Source: CAZTDD01 sp964612675 | GTDB lineage: Bacteria > Hinthialibacterota > Hinthialibacteria > Hinthialibacterales > JAKPRU01 | DNA: 64,000 bases | Reading direction: 5' to 3' | NCBI GenBank assembly: GCA_964612675.1 | Contig: CAZTDD010000001.1 | Coordinates: 191,069 to 255,068, forward strand | Shown: positions 19,474 to 27,968 of the stretch, in pieces | Position numbering within the stretch: the first letter of the stretch is position 1 | How the letters are laid out: each line of letters begins with the position of its first letter | Position numbers and translations under genes: made by a program | The notes under the pieces: generated by a model | Told to the model about the DNA's origin: nothing | The model's input: only the letters and a program-made list of their open reading frames with translations | Databases searched by the model: none

Positions 19474-20046
19474 CTATTCTCGATCCAAAACGATCAGCTC
19501 TCCGTGCATTTTGTCGTGTCCTTCACCGCAATAAACTGGACAATGAAAGTGATGTTGATCCGTTTTCTCTACCTGGAAAGAGATTTTCTCTGTCTTCCCG
19601 GGTTCCAGCCTTCTATCAATATCGAAGTCCTCCAGTGCAAAGCCATGTGTTACATCCTCACTCGTAATTTCAAGACGTACATCGTCACCTTTCTGGACCA
19701 CAATACGCGAGGGATCAAATTCGAAACGCCTCGCCTTCACTGTCACAACGCGCACGCCGTCCACGATCTCGCCGGAGAGTTCGGAGGCTTCCCCCTGATG
19801 GTCCGAAGTGGAATGATCCCGGGGACTTTCCTCGCGTTCTTTTTGTGCAGACTGCGTTGAAGAGGATTGAGGTTCCTCTTCCCCTTCTCGTTCAGTCGAA
19901 TGCTGTGCGTTCATATCCGATCCATGCTCGTGTTCTTGCATCGCGTGTCCTTCTCCGCCTCCTTGCACAAAACCGAACACCACAATAGCAACGACAAGGA
20001 TCCCGGTAATCCCAAAAACAAGTTGCTTTACGACTGTGTCTTTCAT
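19474..20046 (-). CDS. Membrane-anchored CuA-type cupredoxin (COX2/N2OR-like domain)
   Basis: 190 residues, ATG preceded by AAGGAG. One N-terminal membrane helix (8-27), then a His/Glu/Ser-rich linker (about 30-90) that could bind metal loosely. The cupredoxin domain (95-190) carries His134 (VTHGF) and C169-PVY-C173-GEG-H177-DK-M180, the complete CxxxCxxxHxxM ligand set of a binuclear CuA centre as in cytochrome oxidase subunit II. No oxidase subunit I or nitrous-oxide reductase gene is in the window, so it may be an electron carrier or copper acceptor of the copper cluster. The 199-bp gap to copA holds no evident gene. Confidence 0.85.
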   Translation of the reverse strand: MKDTVVKQLVFGITGILVVAIVVFGFVQGGGEGHAMQEHEHGSDMNAQHSTEREGEEEPQSSSTQSAQKEREESPRDHSTSDHQGEASELSGEIVDGVRVVTVKARRFEFDPSRIVVQKGDDVRLEITSEDVTHGFALEDFDIDRRLEPGKTEKISFQVEKTDQHHFHCPVYCGEGHDKMHGELIVLDRE

Positions 20047-20162
20047 CGTTTCTCCTTCCTGAACCGCACCAGGAAACCTCCTCAGCGCAACGTTCGAATG
20101 TATTTAGGTACTCTTTCCTTCGGTACATCGCCTGTGAGGCCAAATCCCCTCTTCAGCTCTGT

Positions 20163-21500
20163 TTAGATGCTGAAGTACTCGTTGTGAATCCTCTCTTCGC
20201 CGACTCCCAAGGTTTGCAGCTCAGAAATAACCTTGTGCATCATCGGGGGCGGACCACACACAAAAAAGTCGGCTTCCGATAGGTCCTCACCGGCATGCTT
20301 CTGAATCATTTCTCCAGTTACATATCCGCGTTCGCCGGTCCATTCCTCCCCTGCTTCTTCCAATACATACACAATTTTGATTCTCTGGGAAAACTCGTTG
20401 AGCTCTTCCTCAAAAATGATGTCCTCTCTAGAGCGATTTGCATAAATCAAGGTTACTGGACGCGTGTCGGCGATATCTTCAAGATATTTCAGCATACTTC
20501 GTATCGGAGTAATTCCGACACCTCCTGCGATAAACACAAACTTTCTGGGCCAGAAGAAACACAAACTGAATCGGCCGAACGGCGCCTCGATTTCCGCTCC
20601 GTCATCCTCTCTTGTTTCGCCAATTGTGTTGGTGAAGTCTCCCGATTCCTTGATTGTAGCCTTGATGAATTCACGCTCCGTCGGTGAGGAAGAAATGGTA
20701 AAAGGATGTTCTTCGGACTTTCTACCGGGGCGGCGCAAGCTAAGAAACATGAACTGTCCAGGTCTATAACTGAATAGACCGTTATTACGAGGTTCCATGC
20801 GGAGGGTGTAGGTATCGTGCGTTTCTTGACTGACGTCGGCCACTCGAAAACGATTCCGCCCCCACAATGGTATATAAACATTGCGATAGATGAAAATTCC
20901 GAGTGCCGCTAACAGCAGTATCCAAAACAGCGTTTTCGGAGCGGGAAGCGCCAAATCCGACCCGACAAACAAAGCGTGCGTCGCTCCCAGCACAACAACA
21001 AGGATGATCCCCTTGTGCATGACACGCCAGGTTTGAAATCCGATGCTCAATTTATAGAAATACAAAGCAAACAGTACAGCGAATATCAAGAACAACAAGG
21101 TAATTTTACCTACCCACACCTGCCATGGTGTGTCCAGATAGAAAAGGTGAAGGTCGCCTTCTCCAAGAGAAAGTAGAATAGGATGAGAAATCAAGAGAGC
21201 GGTTCCGACAAGCGCCATCTTCTCGTGAAATAATGTAGTTCCATCGAGACCGAACGGGCGGGTAATCGTTCGGATCCGAGATGTGAGCGTTACTTGAAGC
21301 ACAAGAATAGTAAATCCTACAAGTGCCGCTCCCTTTCCTATTTCCTCCAACACGGGATCTCCTCCGCCGCCGGAGAGCAGCACTATGATCAGCGGAAGGA
21401 CAGCGATAACAACGTAGAGCATTACCAGGATCGTGCCAAACGCCCTTGAGTCCAGCCAGGCAGCTGTACATTGATTTGCTACTTCACCTTGTGCAGTCAT
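20163..21500 (-). CDS. Ferric-reductase-like transmembrane protein with FNR-type FAD/NAD(P) module
   Basis: 445 residues from ATG 21500, after AAAGGACC. The first half has about six membrane helices with conserved His in pairs (LISHPILLSLGEGDLH, MHKGIILVVVLGATHALF), consistent with haem b ligands of the ferric-reductase-like domain. The second half is a ferredoxin-NADP reductase module: RPGQFMFLSL and EEHPFTISSSP for FAD, FIAGGVGITPIRSML and FFVCGPPPMM for NAD(P). It ends in the aromatic-containing C-terminus typical of such reductases. It would move electrons from NAD(P)H across the membrane to a periplasmic metal or protein acceptor, perhaps the neighbouring CuA protein or Cu2+. Confidence 0.87.
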   Translation of the reverse strand: MTAQGEVANQCTAAWLDSRAFGTILVMLYVVIAVLPLIIVLLSGGGGDPVLEEIGKGAALVGFTILVLQVTLTSRIRTITRPFGLDGTTLFHEKMALVGTALLISHPILLSLGEGDLHLFYLDTPWQVWVGKITLLFLIFAVLFALYFYKLSIGFQTWRVMHKGIILVVVLGATHALFVGSDLALPAPKTLFWILLLAALGIFIYRNVYIPLWGRNRFRVADVSQETHDTYTLRMEPRNNGLFSYRPGQFMFLSLRRPGRKSEEHPFTISSSPTEREFIKATIKESGDFTNTIGETREDDGAEIEAPFGRFSLCFFWPRKFVFIAGGVGITPIRSMLKYLEDIADTRPVTLIYANRSREDIIFEEELNEFSQRIKIVYVLEEAGEEWTGERGYVTGEMIQKHAGEDLSEADFFVCGPPPMMHKVISELQTLGVGEERIHNEYFSI

Positions 21501-21523
21501 TGATGCGGTCCTTTCTAGTCTGT

Positions 21524-22057
21524 CTAGAATCGGATGTATGCACACCCGTTGAACTGGAGATCGATAATTCGCGGATACGCCCCGGCCACAATCGTGACAC
21601 CCGGAAGAATGTCAGTATGATTCCATCCGTGCTTTTTCATGGTCTGAGCGCACAGTTCTATATTGATATCGTTGTCGATTAAGTTCGCGACAATATTCTT
21701 GTTCGGATTCGCTTCATTGCCTCTTTGGGCATGGACTCGATAGAGTTCGTCTTTCAATAGCCAATATCCGGCATCGCCTTGCAACACGGCGTGAATGTCG
21801 AGTTCGGAGGCGGGTATTTCCATCGTTTGGTAGGCTTTATAGAGCTTCCGAACATAATGCAGCCCGCTCCCGATCCCGTCTTTCCATTCATCCGTTTTGA
21901 TTTGATAAACGACACGGATATCTGTTGTTGTCTGAATATCCAAAGGCTCGGTTTGCTTTGACTTGGAAGTCCCGACCGCATAGACGATCGGAATCGCGAT
22001 GGCCGTAAGCAACGCGAAACCGCGAACATACAGATACTGTTTATCTTTCCGTTTCAT
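21524..22057 (-). CDS. Membrane-anchored DsrE-like family protein
   Basis: 177 residues. One N-terminal hydrophobic helix (12-30) is followed by a DsrE/F-like fold. The C-terminal block reads IELCAQTMKKHGW, then LPGVTIVAGAYPRIIDLQ and GCAYIRF, the pattern of DsrE-like proteins with a single conserved Cys. DsrE proteins relay persulfide sulfur; membrane-anchored, stand-alone versions are poorly understood. It lies 64 bp after the multicopper oxidase and 23 bp before the ferric-reductase-like gene, so probably in the same transcript. A role in copper-thiol or sulfide chemistry is only a guess. Confidence 0.75.
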   Translation of the reverse strand: MKRKDKQYLYVRGFALLTAIAIPIVYAVGTSKSKQTEPLDIQTTTDIRVVYQIKTDEWKDGIGSGLHYVRKLYKAYQTMEIPASELDIHAVLQGDAGYWLLKDELYRVHAQRGNEANPNKNIVANLIDNDINIELCAQTMKKHGWNHTDILPGVTIVAGAYPRIIDLQFNGCAYIRF

Positions 22058-22121
22058 CCGAACCTTCTTTCAAGCCAATGGTCTGTATATGCCTTATCTT
22101 TCAGACCGGGTGTTCCTAAAG

Positions 22122-23510
22122 TCAATTATGATTCATCATCATTCTACCCGACTCAGGCGGAGGATCGTTCACTTCGATTCCGTCAGCCTCCATTTCTCTG
22201 GCAGTCGCCGGGCGGGCAACCGTACCTTCAGGGAATTCGTAAGGACCTGGATCTTCATAACCCGGTGCGTTTTCACGTACTTTGAGCACGGTAACCATGC
22301 TACCCAAAACGGTTTTGCCGAATTGCCCTTCAAACCCCAGCATGGGAATACTGTTCTCAGGGACCGGCATACCCATTTCTTGAAGCGGTCTCATACCAAT
22401 CTGTCCCATGGTCATATAGGCCGGTATCAATTGCTTGATTTTCTTCTCTACATCCCCGGTATTCACCCCAACCATGTTAGGGAAATCGTGTCCCATCTGG
22501 TTCATCGTATGATGAGTCATATGACAATGCATGAGCCAATCGCCGGGATTATCGGCAAATAATTCAATAACCCGAACACTTCCAACGTGAACGAGGACCG
22601 TAGTTTCCGGCCATTGAGCAAATTTGGGGATCTGTCCGCCGTCGGTTTCAACCACTTTGAATTCGTAACCATGTAAGTGGATTGGATGATGATCCATGGC
22701 GCTCAAGTTGCCGATACGAATCCTTACGCGGTCGCCCAACTCAGCCACGAGAGGATGTGTGCCGGGAAATGCTTTTCCGTTGATTGTGAGGATGTTGAAA
22801 TCGGTCATTTCAAGAGTGTTCGGACGGCTCGTCCCCGGTATGATCTCCCATTCATGAAGCATCAATGCAAAGTCCCGATCCGGTGGCGGCTGTTGGGGAT
22901 TTCGTGGATGAACCACAATCATTCCGGTCAACCCCATTCCTTCCTGCGTCATGCTGTCGAAATGCGGGTGATACATGAATGTGCCGCTCTCGGGAAATAT
23001 AAACTCGTAGCGGCAAGTTTCTCCCGGTTGAATAGCGGGTTGTGTGAGACCGGCCACTCCGTCCATCCCGCAAGGTAGTAGGATTCCGTGCCAGTGAACC
23101 GTGGTTTCCACGGGTAGATGGTTTGTAACGTAGATTCTGACTCGATCGCCTTCCACAAGTTCAATCGTAGGCCCCGGGGTCTGTCCGTTTAATCCCCAGC
23201 AGTTCACAACGAGTCCATCGGCGATTTCCTGTTCAATCGGCTCGGCAATTAAATGAAGAATCTTCGTTCCTTCAACAACGTGGTATGGCAGCGTGCTGCC
23301 ATTGGGCGTATAAACCGGCCGGTAATCCTTGCCGGGCTCTCCGGGGGGATAGGATTTTGCGGCAGCATCGTGCCAAGGGCGTTCCGGTCGTTGTTCTTTC
23401 TTCGATTCCCCGATTCCTTCCGACACCGCAAATAGAAGAGACAACGTCAAGGAACTCAAGAAGATGACCGGGTACAACCAGTCAAGAAACGATTTTCTAT
23501 GCGCAATCAT
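22122..23510 (-). CDS. Multicopper oxidase
   Basis: 462 residues, ATG preceded by AAGGAG. The N-terminus is a membrane helix or signal (FLDWLYPVIFLSSLTLSLLFAV). All four copper-binding motifs are present: HWHGI, MYHPHFDS, HPIHLHGYEF and HCHMTHHTMNQM (T1 Cys, His and Met). It would oxidise Cu+ to the less toxic Cu2+, or another substrate, in the periplasm. A Met-rich stretch near residues 360-390 may help bind Cu+. It lies in the copper cluster between the TolC-like channel and the DsrE-like gene. Confidence 0.92.
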   Translation of the reverse strand: MIAHRKSFLDWLYPVIFLSSLTLSLLFAVSEGIGESKKEQRPERPWHDAAAKSYPPGEPGKDYRPVYTPNGSTLPYHVVEGTKILHLIAEPIEQEIADGLVVNCWGLNGQTPGPTIELVEGDRVRIYVTNHLPVETTVHWHGILLPCGMDGVAGLTQPAIQPGETCRYEFIFPESGTFMYHPHFDSMTQEGMGLTGMIVVHPRNPQQPPPDRDFALMLHEWEIIPGTSRPNTLEMTDFNILTINGKAFPGTHPLVAELGDRVRIRIGNLSAMDHHPIHLHGYEFKVVETDGGQIPKFAQWPETTVLVHVGSVRVIELFADNPGDWLMHCHMTHHTMNQMGHDFPNMVGVNTGDVEKKIKQLIPAYMTMGQIGMRPLQEMGMPVPENSIPMLGFEGQFGKTVLGSMVTVLKVRENAPGYEDPGPYEFPEGTVARPATAREMEADGIEVNDPPPESGRMMMNHN

Positions 23511-23561
23511 ACTGCGTCTCCTTCTCCCCAGCTTCGAACACGTTCTCAGACACTTCTGTGC

Positions 23562-24995
23562 TCAATGTCCTCCTCCACCGCCCATTTGGATTCCCGCATC
23601 TCCCAATCCAGTCACGTTGCCTAACGATGCGCCCTTGGTTAATCGACCATCCAGTATCTGCTGTAATTCCGACCGGGCGATCCAGTAATTCCGCAGGGAT
23701 TGGATGTACCTTCGTTTCGCGTTAATTTCACTCTGTTTCGCCTGTAGCAATTCAAATACTCCCAGAAGCATTCCGTTATAACGAAGTTGAGTCTGGGCCA
23801 TAATCCGCTCGCTTAGAGGTACAAATACTTTCCGGTAGAACACAGCCTGGCGACGGGCGTTGAGTAGTCTATGGCGTGCTCTGCGAACACTCGAATGAAT
23901 TTCGACCGCGAGTCCGGAGTATTCCCGCCACGCTCGCCGCAATTGAGCTCTGGCCATGGATCGAACGGCCTGTCCTTGATCGAAAAGTGGAAGAGGGATG
24001 TCGAGCATCGGACCGACTACCCATGTACCATCGGGTTCCCGTTCAGAATCCGCCCCAATCCCGAATTCCGGAAACACCGAAGTGATATTCGTCATGCCCA
24101 GATCTTGTGCCAACGCTTTCACACGATTGTATGACATCGACAGATCCAGGCTGTTCTCAATCGCTCTCTTTTCCAGTTGCGTCAGGTCCATCGGTTTTTC
24201 CGGAATCTCGGGCAATTCGGCTGTAACCGTCCAATCGGTGTGCTTCCCCCATAGCCCCATCAGTGTGTTCAGTCGTTCTCTGTCTTCGAGTACAGCGATT
24301 TCCAGACTGGAACACTGCAGTTTTGCTTCTTCGTATATGGCTTGTTTGCCGAACAGATTGAGCTTCGTAATGTTTCCCGCGTTGCGCAAACGGCCCGCCA
24401 TCTCATAAGACGCCTCTGCCGCCAGGAGAACATCTTCGAACATTTCCATGGTCTGTCGGTCCATCTGCAATTCGATATACGCGCGCCGCGTATCGTAAGC
24501 AACGTCCAACACTTGCGCGGTAACCGCCGCCTTCACCTCCTCCAATTCCGTTGACGCGATTCTCCTCTTGAGAGGCGTCATCATAACGTCCATGAAATCC
24601 TGGACGACGCCCATTTCAATAACATGTCCGCCGTGACGAACCCATTTGTATGACCCGTCAAAGACCGGGTTTTTCAGCAAACCTGCCTGCACCAAAGACG
24701 CACGGGCGATGGCAAGTTGTTCGTATGTAGATTGAAGATGTTGGTTGTTGAGAAGAGCGATCTGTACCGCTTCGTTGAGAGATAATTCGTCTGCAAGCAT
24801 CTCCTCGACACTGCGGAGTAATCTCAGTTCTTCCTCTCGATACAGAGTGTCGTTCCATTCTAGACTCTTTCCGGTCCGCATTTCGACGTCTTCTTGTACA
24901 TCGCCGAACACTTCCTCCTTCGAAGGCGTTGCACAGCCCATAAAAAACGCTGTAAGTACGATACACAATGAAGAGCACAACCACTTGCAATTCAT
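23562..24995 (-). CDS. TolC-family outer-membrane efflux lipoprotein
   Basis: 477 residues. The signal peptide ends in lipobox FMGC (Cys21). Two long repeats of the OEP family follow, with long amphipathic helices (LSLNEAVQIALLNNQHLQSTYEQLAIARASLVQAGLL is the family's opening block, here cited for its position near residues 73-110). The protein would form the outer-membrane duct of a tripartite pump, and its place suggests copper or silver efflux as in CusC. No CusA/CusB pair is next to it; the RND pump at 33114-37391 is another type. The gap to the upstream lipoprotein gene is 24 bp, so the two are co-transcribed. Confidence 0.87.
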   Translation of the reverse strand: MNCKWLCSSLCIVLTAFFMGCATPSKEEVFGDVQEDVEMRTGKSLEWNDTLYREEELRLLRSVEEMLADELSLNEAVQIALLNNQHLQSTYEQLAIARASLVQAGLLKNPVFDGSYKWVRHGGHVIEMGVVQDFMDVMMTPLKRRIASTELEEVKAAVTAQVLDVAYDTRRAYIELQMDRQTMEMFEDVLLAAEASYEMAGRLRNAGNITKLNLFGKQAIYEEAKLQCSSLEIAVLEDRERLNTLMGLWGKHTDWTVTAELPEIPEKPMDLTQLEKRAIENSLDLSMSYNRVKALAQDLGMTNITSVFPEFGIGADSEREPDGTWVVGPMLDIPLPLFDQGQAVRSMARAQLRRAWREYSGLAVEIHSSVRRARHRLLNARRQAVFYRKVFVPLSERIMAQTQLRYNGMLLGVFELLQAKQSEINAKRRYIQSLRNYWIARSELQQILDGRLTKGASLGNVTGLGDAGIQMGGGGGH

Positions 24996-25019
24996 AACAA
25001 ATCCTCTGTTTCTTCTGTC

Positions 25020-25373
25020 CTATTCCTTCTCGTCCGTTTGCCTTGCAAGTTTCATGTTGCACGTCGAGCATATGCCAGGCTTTGTGGATGTTACGGTTGG
25101 GTGCATCGGGCATGCGTAGGCGTCTGAAGTCTGCGAGGAACTCATTTCTCTGCTTTCGTTCTCGCGAATTATCTCTACGGGAAGTCTCCACTCAGGATAA
25201 GACATTGGCGCCAATCGGTTGGACAACGCGGGGAGTGTCCCTGCTTCAGCCTTTACATTCGCTGGATGCGATCCAGAGGGACGAGGTACACATGTTGAGC
25301 ATGCCGTTGTAAAAAGAAATACCGTTGCTAGGAAGCATATCGTTGTCGTATTCCAGAATATTCGTATCCGCAT
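25020..25373 (-). CDS. Small HMBD-type metal-binding lipoprotein
   Basis: 117 residues. The ATG at 25373 is preferred because AAGGA lies 8-9 nt upstream; a GTG five codons earlier (25388) would bury that site. Lipobox LFTTAC puts the lipidated Cys at 25. After a Pro/Ser-rich linker the C-terminal 30 residues form a heavy-metal-binding domain (YACPMHPTV...GICSTCNMKL), the same module that occurs twice in CopA of this cluster. It probably binds Cu or Ag ions at the outer membrane and hands them to the adjacent TolC-type channel or the oxidase. First gene of the minus-strand copper operon. Confidence 0.75.
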   Translation of the reverse strand: MRIRIFWNTTTICFLATVFLFTTACSTCVPRPSGSHPANVKAEAGTLPALSNRLAPMSYPEWRLPVEIIRENESREMSSSQTSDAYACPMHPTVTSTKPGICSTCNMKLARQTDEKE

Positions 25374-25716
25374 AGAGTTATCCTTCACATATCTTCACAC
25401 AACTAATCGAATTATCACCGATGCAAATCAATGCGGCGTCGTTCGATAGAACAACTTCCAATCCTTACTTGCTATTTAAGCATAGTGATATTGGTTGCCT
25501 CGACATACCGGCCAAACACGGAAACATTTCTAAGGGAATCGCTGAAACGATAATGGGGGAAATCCCCAGGTTTGGACTTCGATAAATGGGTAGACTCTAT
25601 TATGCGTCTCTTATAACGTGCGGCACCGACGCTATACTGTATATTAGATGTTTCAATATCGGTATTGTCGTTTTAAATTCGATAGGAAGAACACTCTCTA
25701 GAGGAACAATTTTATT
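25374..25716. promoter_or_regulatory. Divergent intergenic region between the copper operon and the sugar ABC importer
   Basis: 343 bp without a convincing gene. A plus-strand promoter candidate, TTATAA (25611-25616), 16-bp spacer, TATACT (25633-25638), would serve the ABC genes. A short hairpin (TGGGG/CCCCA) lies at 25554-25568. No clear copper-regulator box was recognised for the minus-strand operon, although one is expected. Confidence 0.4.
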
Positions 25717-27054
25717 ATGACAGGCATGAAGACAACACTTTCTGTTGCATATTTGAAAGATATGTGCAAACTCAGCTTTCTTTTCGGTGTCGTACCTGTC
25801 ACGGTGTTCTTTGCCTGCGGCGGCGAATCTCCGGAACAGCAAAAAGGTACAGGAATTGTCCAGCTCGATGTATGGGCGCATTCAGGACGTGAGGGAGAAC
25901 GGAAAACAATTCAGAAACAGGTCCAGCAGTTCAACGATAACCATGACAAGAGTGATATTGAATTAACCATTCTGCCGGAGGGCTCGTATAACGCCCAGGT
26001 TCAGTCTGCCGCGTTAGCGGGCGATCTTCCCGATATACTGGAGTTTGACGGTCCGTTTGTATACAACTATGTATGGCAGGGACATCTGATCACCATTGAT
26101 GATTATCTCAGCCGGCAAACCCGGGAGAACCTCATTTCTTCGATTATCGAGCAGGGCACCTACCGAGGGGGCCTACATACCGTTGGAATGTACGATTCCG
26201 GTCTCGCGATGTATGGGAGAAAGAGTATTCTGAAAAATGCGGGTATTCGAATTCCAACCTCTCCCGACAACGCCTGGACGGCCGACGAGTTCAAGCAGAT
26301 TCTCGGTACGCTTGCGAAAGACGACCCCGATGGCTCCGTTCTCGATTTGAAATTGAATTATCGCGGCGAATGGTTTACCTACGCGTTTTCGCCAGTCATT
26401 CAGTCGGCCGGTGGCGACTTGATCGACCGAAGCGATTTTCAGTCGGCTGAGGGAGTTCTCAACGGAACGGCAGCCGTTTATGCAATGAGTGAGATACAGA
26501 GCTGGATCGAGGACGGCTATGTCGATCCAAACATCGATGACAACGCATTCATTGGCGGGCGCGTTGCGTTGTCCTGGGTCGGCCACTGGGAATACAATCG
26601 CTACGCGGATGCGTTCGGTGACGATCTGGTCCTTGTCCCGCTTCCGGATTTCGGCGAAGGTTCCAAAACAGGCCAAGGTTCCTGGAACTGGGGAATAACA
26701 AAGAAATGTGGCAACCCGAAAGTTGCGATGTCGTTTATCGAGTTTCTGCTGGAGGACAAGCAAATTCTTGCAATGACCCAAGTGAATGCTGCTGTACCGG
26801 GCACCTCGAGTGCTATTTCCAAGTCCAAACTGTACAAGGAGAAGAGCCCTCTTCGGTTATTCGTCACTCAGCTGGTTGGAGATTACGCAGTACCTCGCCC
26901 ACGCACGCCGGCCTATCCCGTAATCACTTCCGTTTTCCAACAGGCCTTCGATGACATTCGAAACGGTGCAGACGTTCAAAGATCCCTTGACAAGGCTGTG
27001 ACGGATATCGATCAGGATATTCGCGACAACCGCGGGTACCCGCCGGTTGAATAG
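25717..27054 (+). CDS. Sugar ABC transporter substrate-binding lipoprotein
   Basis: 445 residues. The signal ends in VFFAC (Cys34), which fits a lipoprotein. The fold is that of family 1 extracellular solute-binding proteins: IVQLDVWAHSGREGERKTIQ at the start, a hinge region DLPDILEFDGPFVYNY, and WVGHWEYNRYAD followed by GQGSWNWGITKKC in the second lobe. It should capture an oligosaccharide and deliver it to the two permeases just downstream (17-bp gap). No ATPase gene is in the cluster, so a shared MsmK/UgpC-type ATPase elsewhere is assumed. Confidence 0.92.
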   Translation: MTGMKTTLSVAYLKDMCKLSFLFGVVPVTVFFACGGESPEQQKGTGIVQLDVWAHSGREGERKTIQKQVQQFNDNHDKSDIELTILPEGSYNAQVQSAALAGDLPDILEFDGPFVYNYVWQGHLITIDDYLSRQTRENLISSIIEQGTYRGGLHTVGMYDSGLAMYGRKSILKNAGIRIPTSPDNAWTADEFKQILGTLAKDDPDGSVLDLKLNYRGEWFTYAFSPVIQSAGGDLIDRSDFQSAEGVLNGTAAVYAMSEIQSWIEDGYVDPNIDDNAFIGGRVALSWVGHWEYNRYADAFGDDLVLVPLPDFGEGSKTGQGSWNWGITKKCGNPKVAMSFIEFLLEDKQILAMTQVNAAVPGTSSAISKSKLYKEKSPLRLFVTQLVGDYAVPRPRTPAYPVITSVFQQAFDDIRNGADVQRSLDKAVTDIDQDIRDNRGYPPVE

Positions 27055-27071
27055 AGGAACTACTTGAGCAG

Positions 27072-27968
27072 ATGGCAAGTATTTCATCGCATCGAATTCG
27101 ATTGGACCGGATCACGGGACCTCTGATGTCGGTACCGGCACTGGTGGGTCTCGCTCTCTTTATCGGTCTTCCGTTTATTCTTGCTGTCGTCTTGTCGTTC
27201 ACAAACATCCGCCTAGGATCGCCTCTTCCCGTTCGCTTCGTTGGATTGAAACAATACGAGAGAATACTCACGGATGAGTCTTTTCAGCGTGCCCTGTTGA
27301 ACAATGCCGTGTTTTCTATCATTGTCGTCCCTCTACAGAGTGGATTCGCCCTGGCTTTAGCGCTTCTCCTCAACAGGGAGTTCCATGGACGAGTCATATT
27401 CCGCACGCTCTTCTTCATGCCGGTTGTCTTTCCGATGGCCCTCGTCGCAGTGATATGGCGTCTTATTTATGCACCTGGGCCGAACGGTCCGTTGAATTCA
27501 CTGCTTGGATTCATCATGGAATCGAAGGACTTTCTACATAATCCGTATTTGGCGCTTCCTTCGATTATGGTTTTGTCAATCTGGCAGGGCGTTGGCTTCC
27601 AGATGGTCGTCCTTCTCGCGGGATTACAGTCCATTCCGGAAGTGTTATACGAAGCCGCAGAGATCGACAACGCAAATCGATGGCAGAAACTCGTGTATAT
27701 CACGCTTCCGCAGCTCAGAAATCCGCTCATCTTCACCGCGCTGGTCACGACCATTCTCGCCTTTCGGCTGTTCGATCAGGTACAGATATTAACCCAGGGG
27801 GGTCCCAACGACGCATCTACCACGGTCATGTTCGAGGCCGTGCGGACCGTATTCGATCGACAGCAGGTGGCGCAGGCATCGGCGATGACCGTTGTCTTCT
27901 TTGTGATCGTCCTCTGTGTGACCTGGATACAGCGGACTGTGGCAAAAGAGGAACGGCAAATATCATGA
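27072..27968 (+). CDS. Sugar ABC transporter permease (MalF/UgpA type)
   Basis: 298 residues with six membrane helices. The EAA loop reads YEAAEIDNANRWQKLVYITLPQLRNPL (cited by position, near residues 197-223), the coupling helix that docks on the ATPase. It is the first of two permease subunits and its stop codon overlaps the start of the second by 4 bp (ATGA), showing translational coupling. Confidence 0.94.
   Translation: MASISSHRIRLDRITGPLMSVPALVGLALFIGLPFILAVVLSFTNIRLGSPLPVRFVGLKQYERILTDESFQRALLNNAVFSIIVVPLQSGFALALALLLNREFHGRVIFRTLFFMPVVFPMALVAVIWRLIYAPGPNGPLNSLLGFIMESKDFLHNPYLALPSIMVLSIWQGVGFQMVVLLAGLQSIPEVLYEAAEIDNANRWQKLVYITLPQLRNPLIFTALVTTILAFRLFDQVQILTQGGPNDASTTVMFEAVRTVFDRQQVAQASAMTVVFFVIVLCVTWIQRTVAKEERQIS

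Noticed and set aside
27680..27964. N-terminal extension of the second ABC permease
   Set aside because: It overlaps the first permease in another frame and has basic, non-membrane composition; the ATG at 27965 with the ATGA overlap is the natural start.
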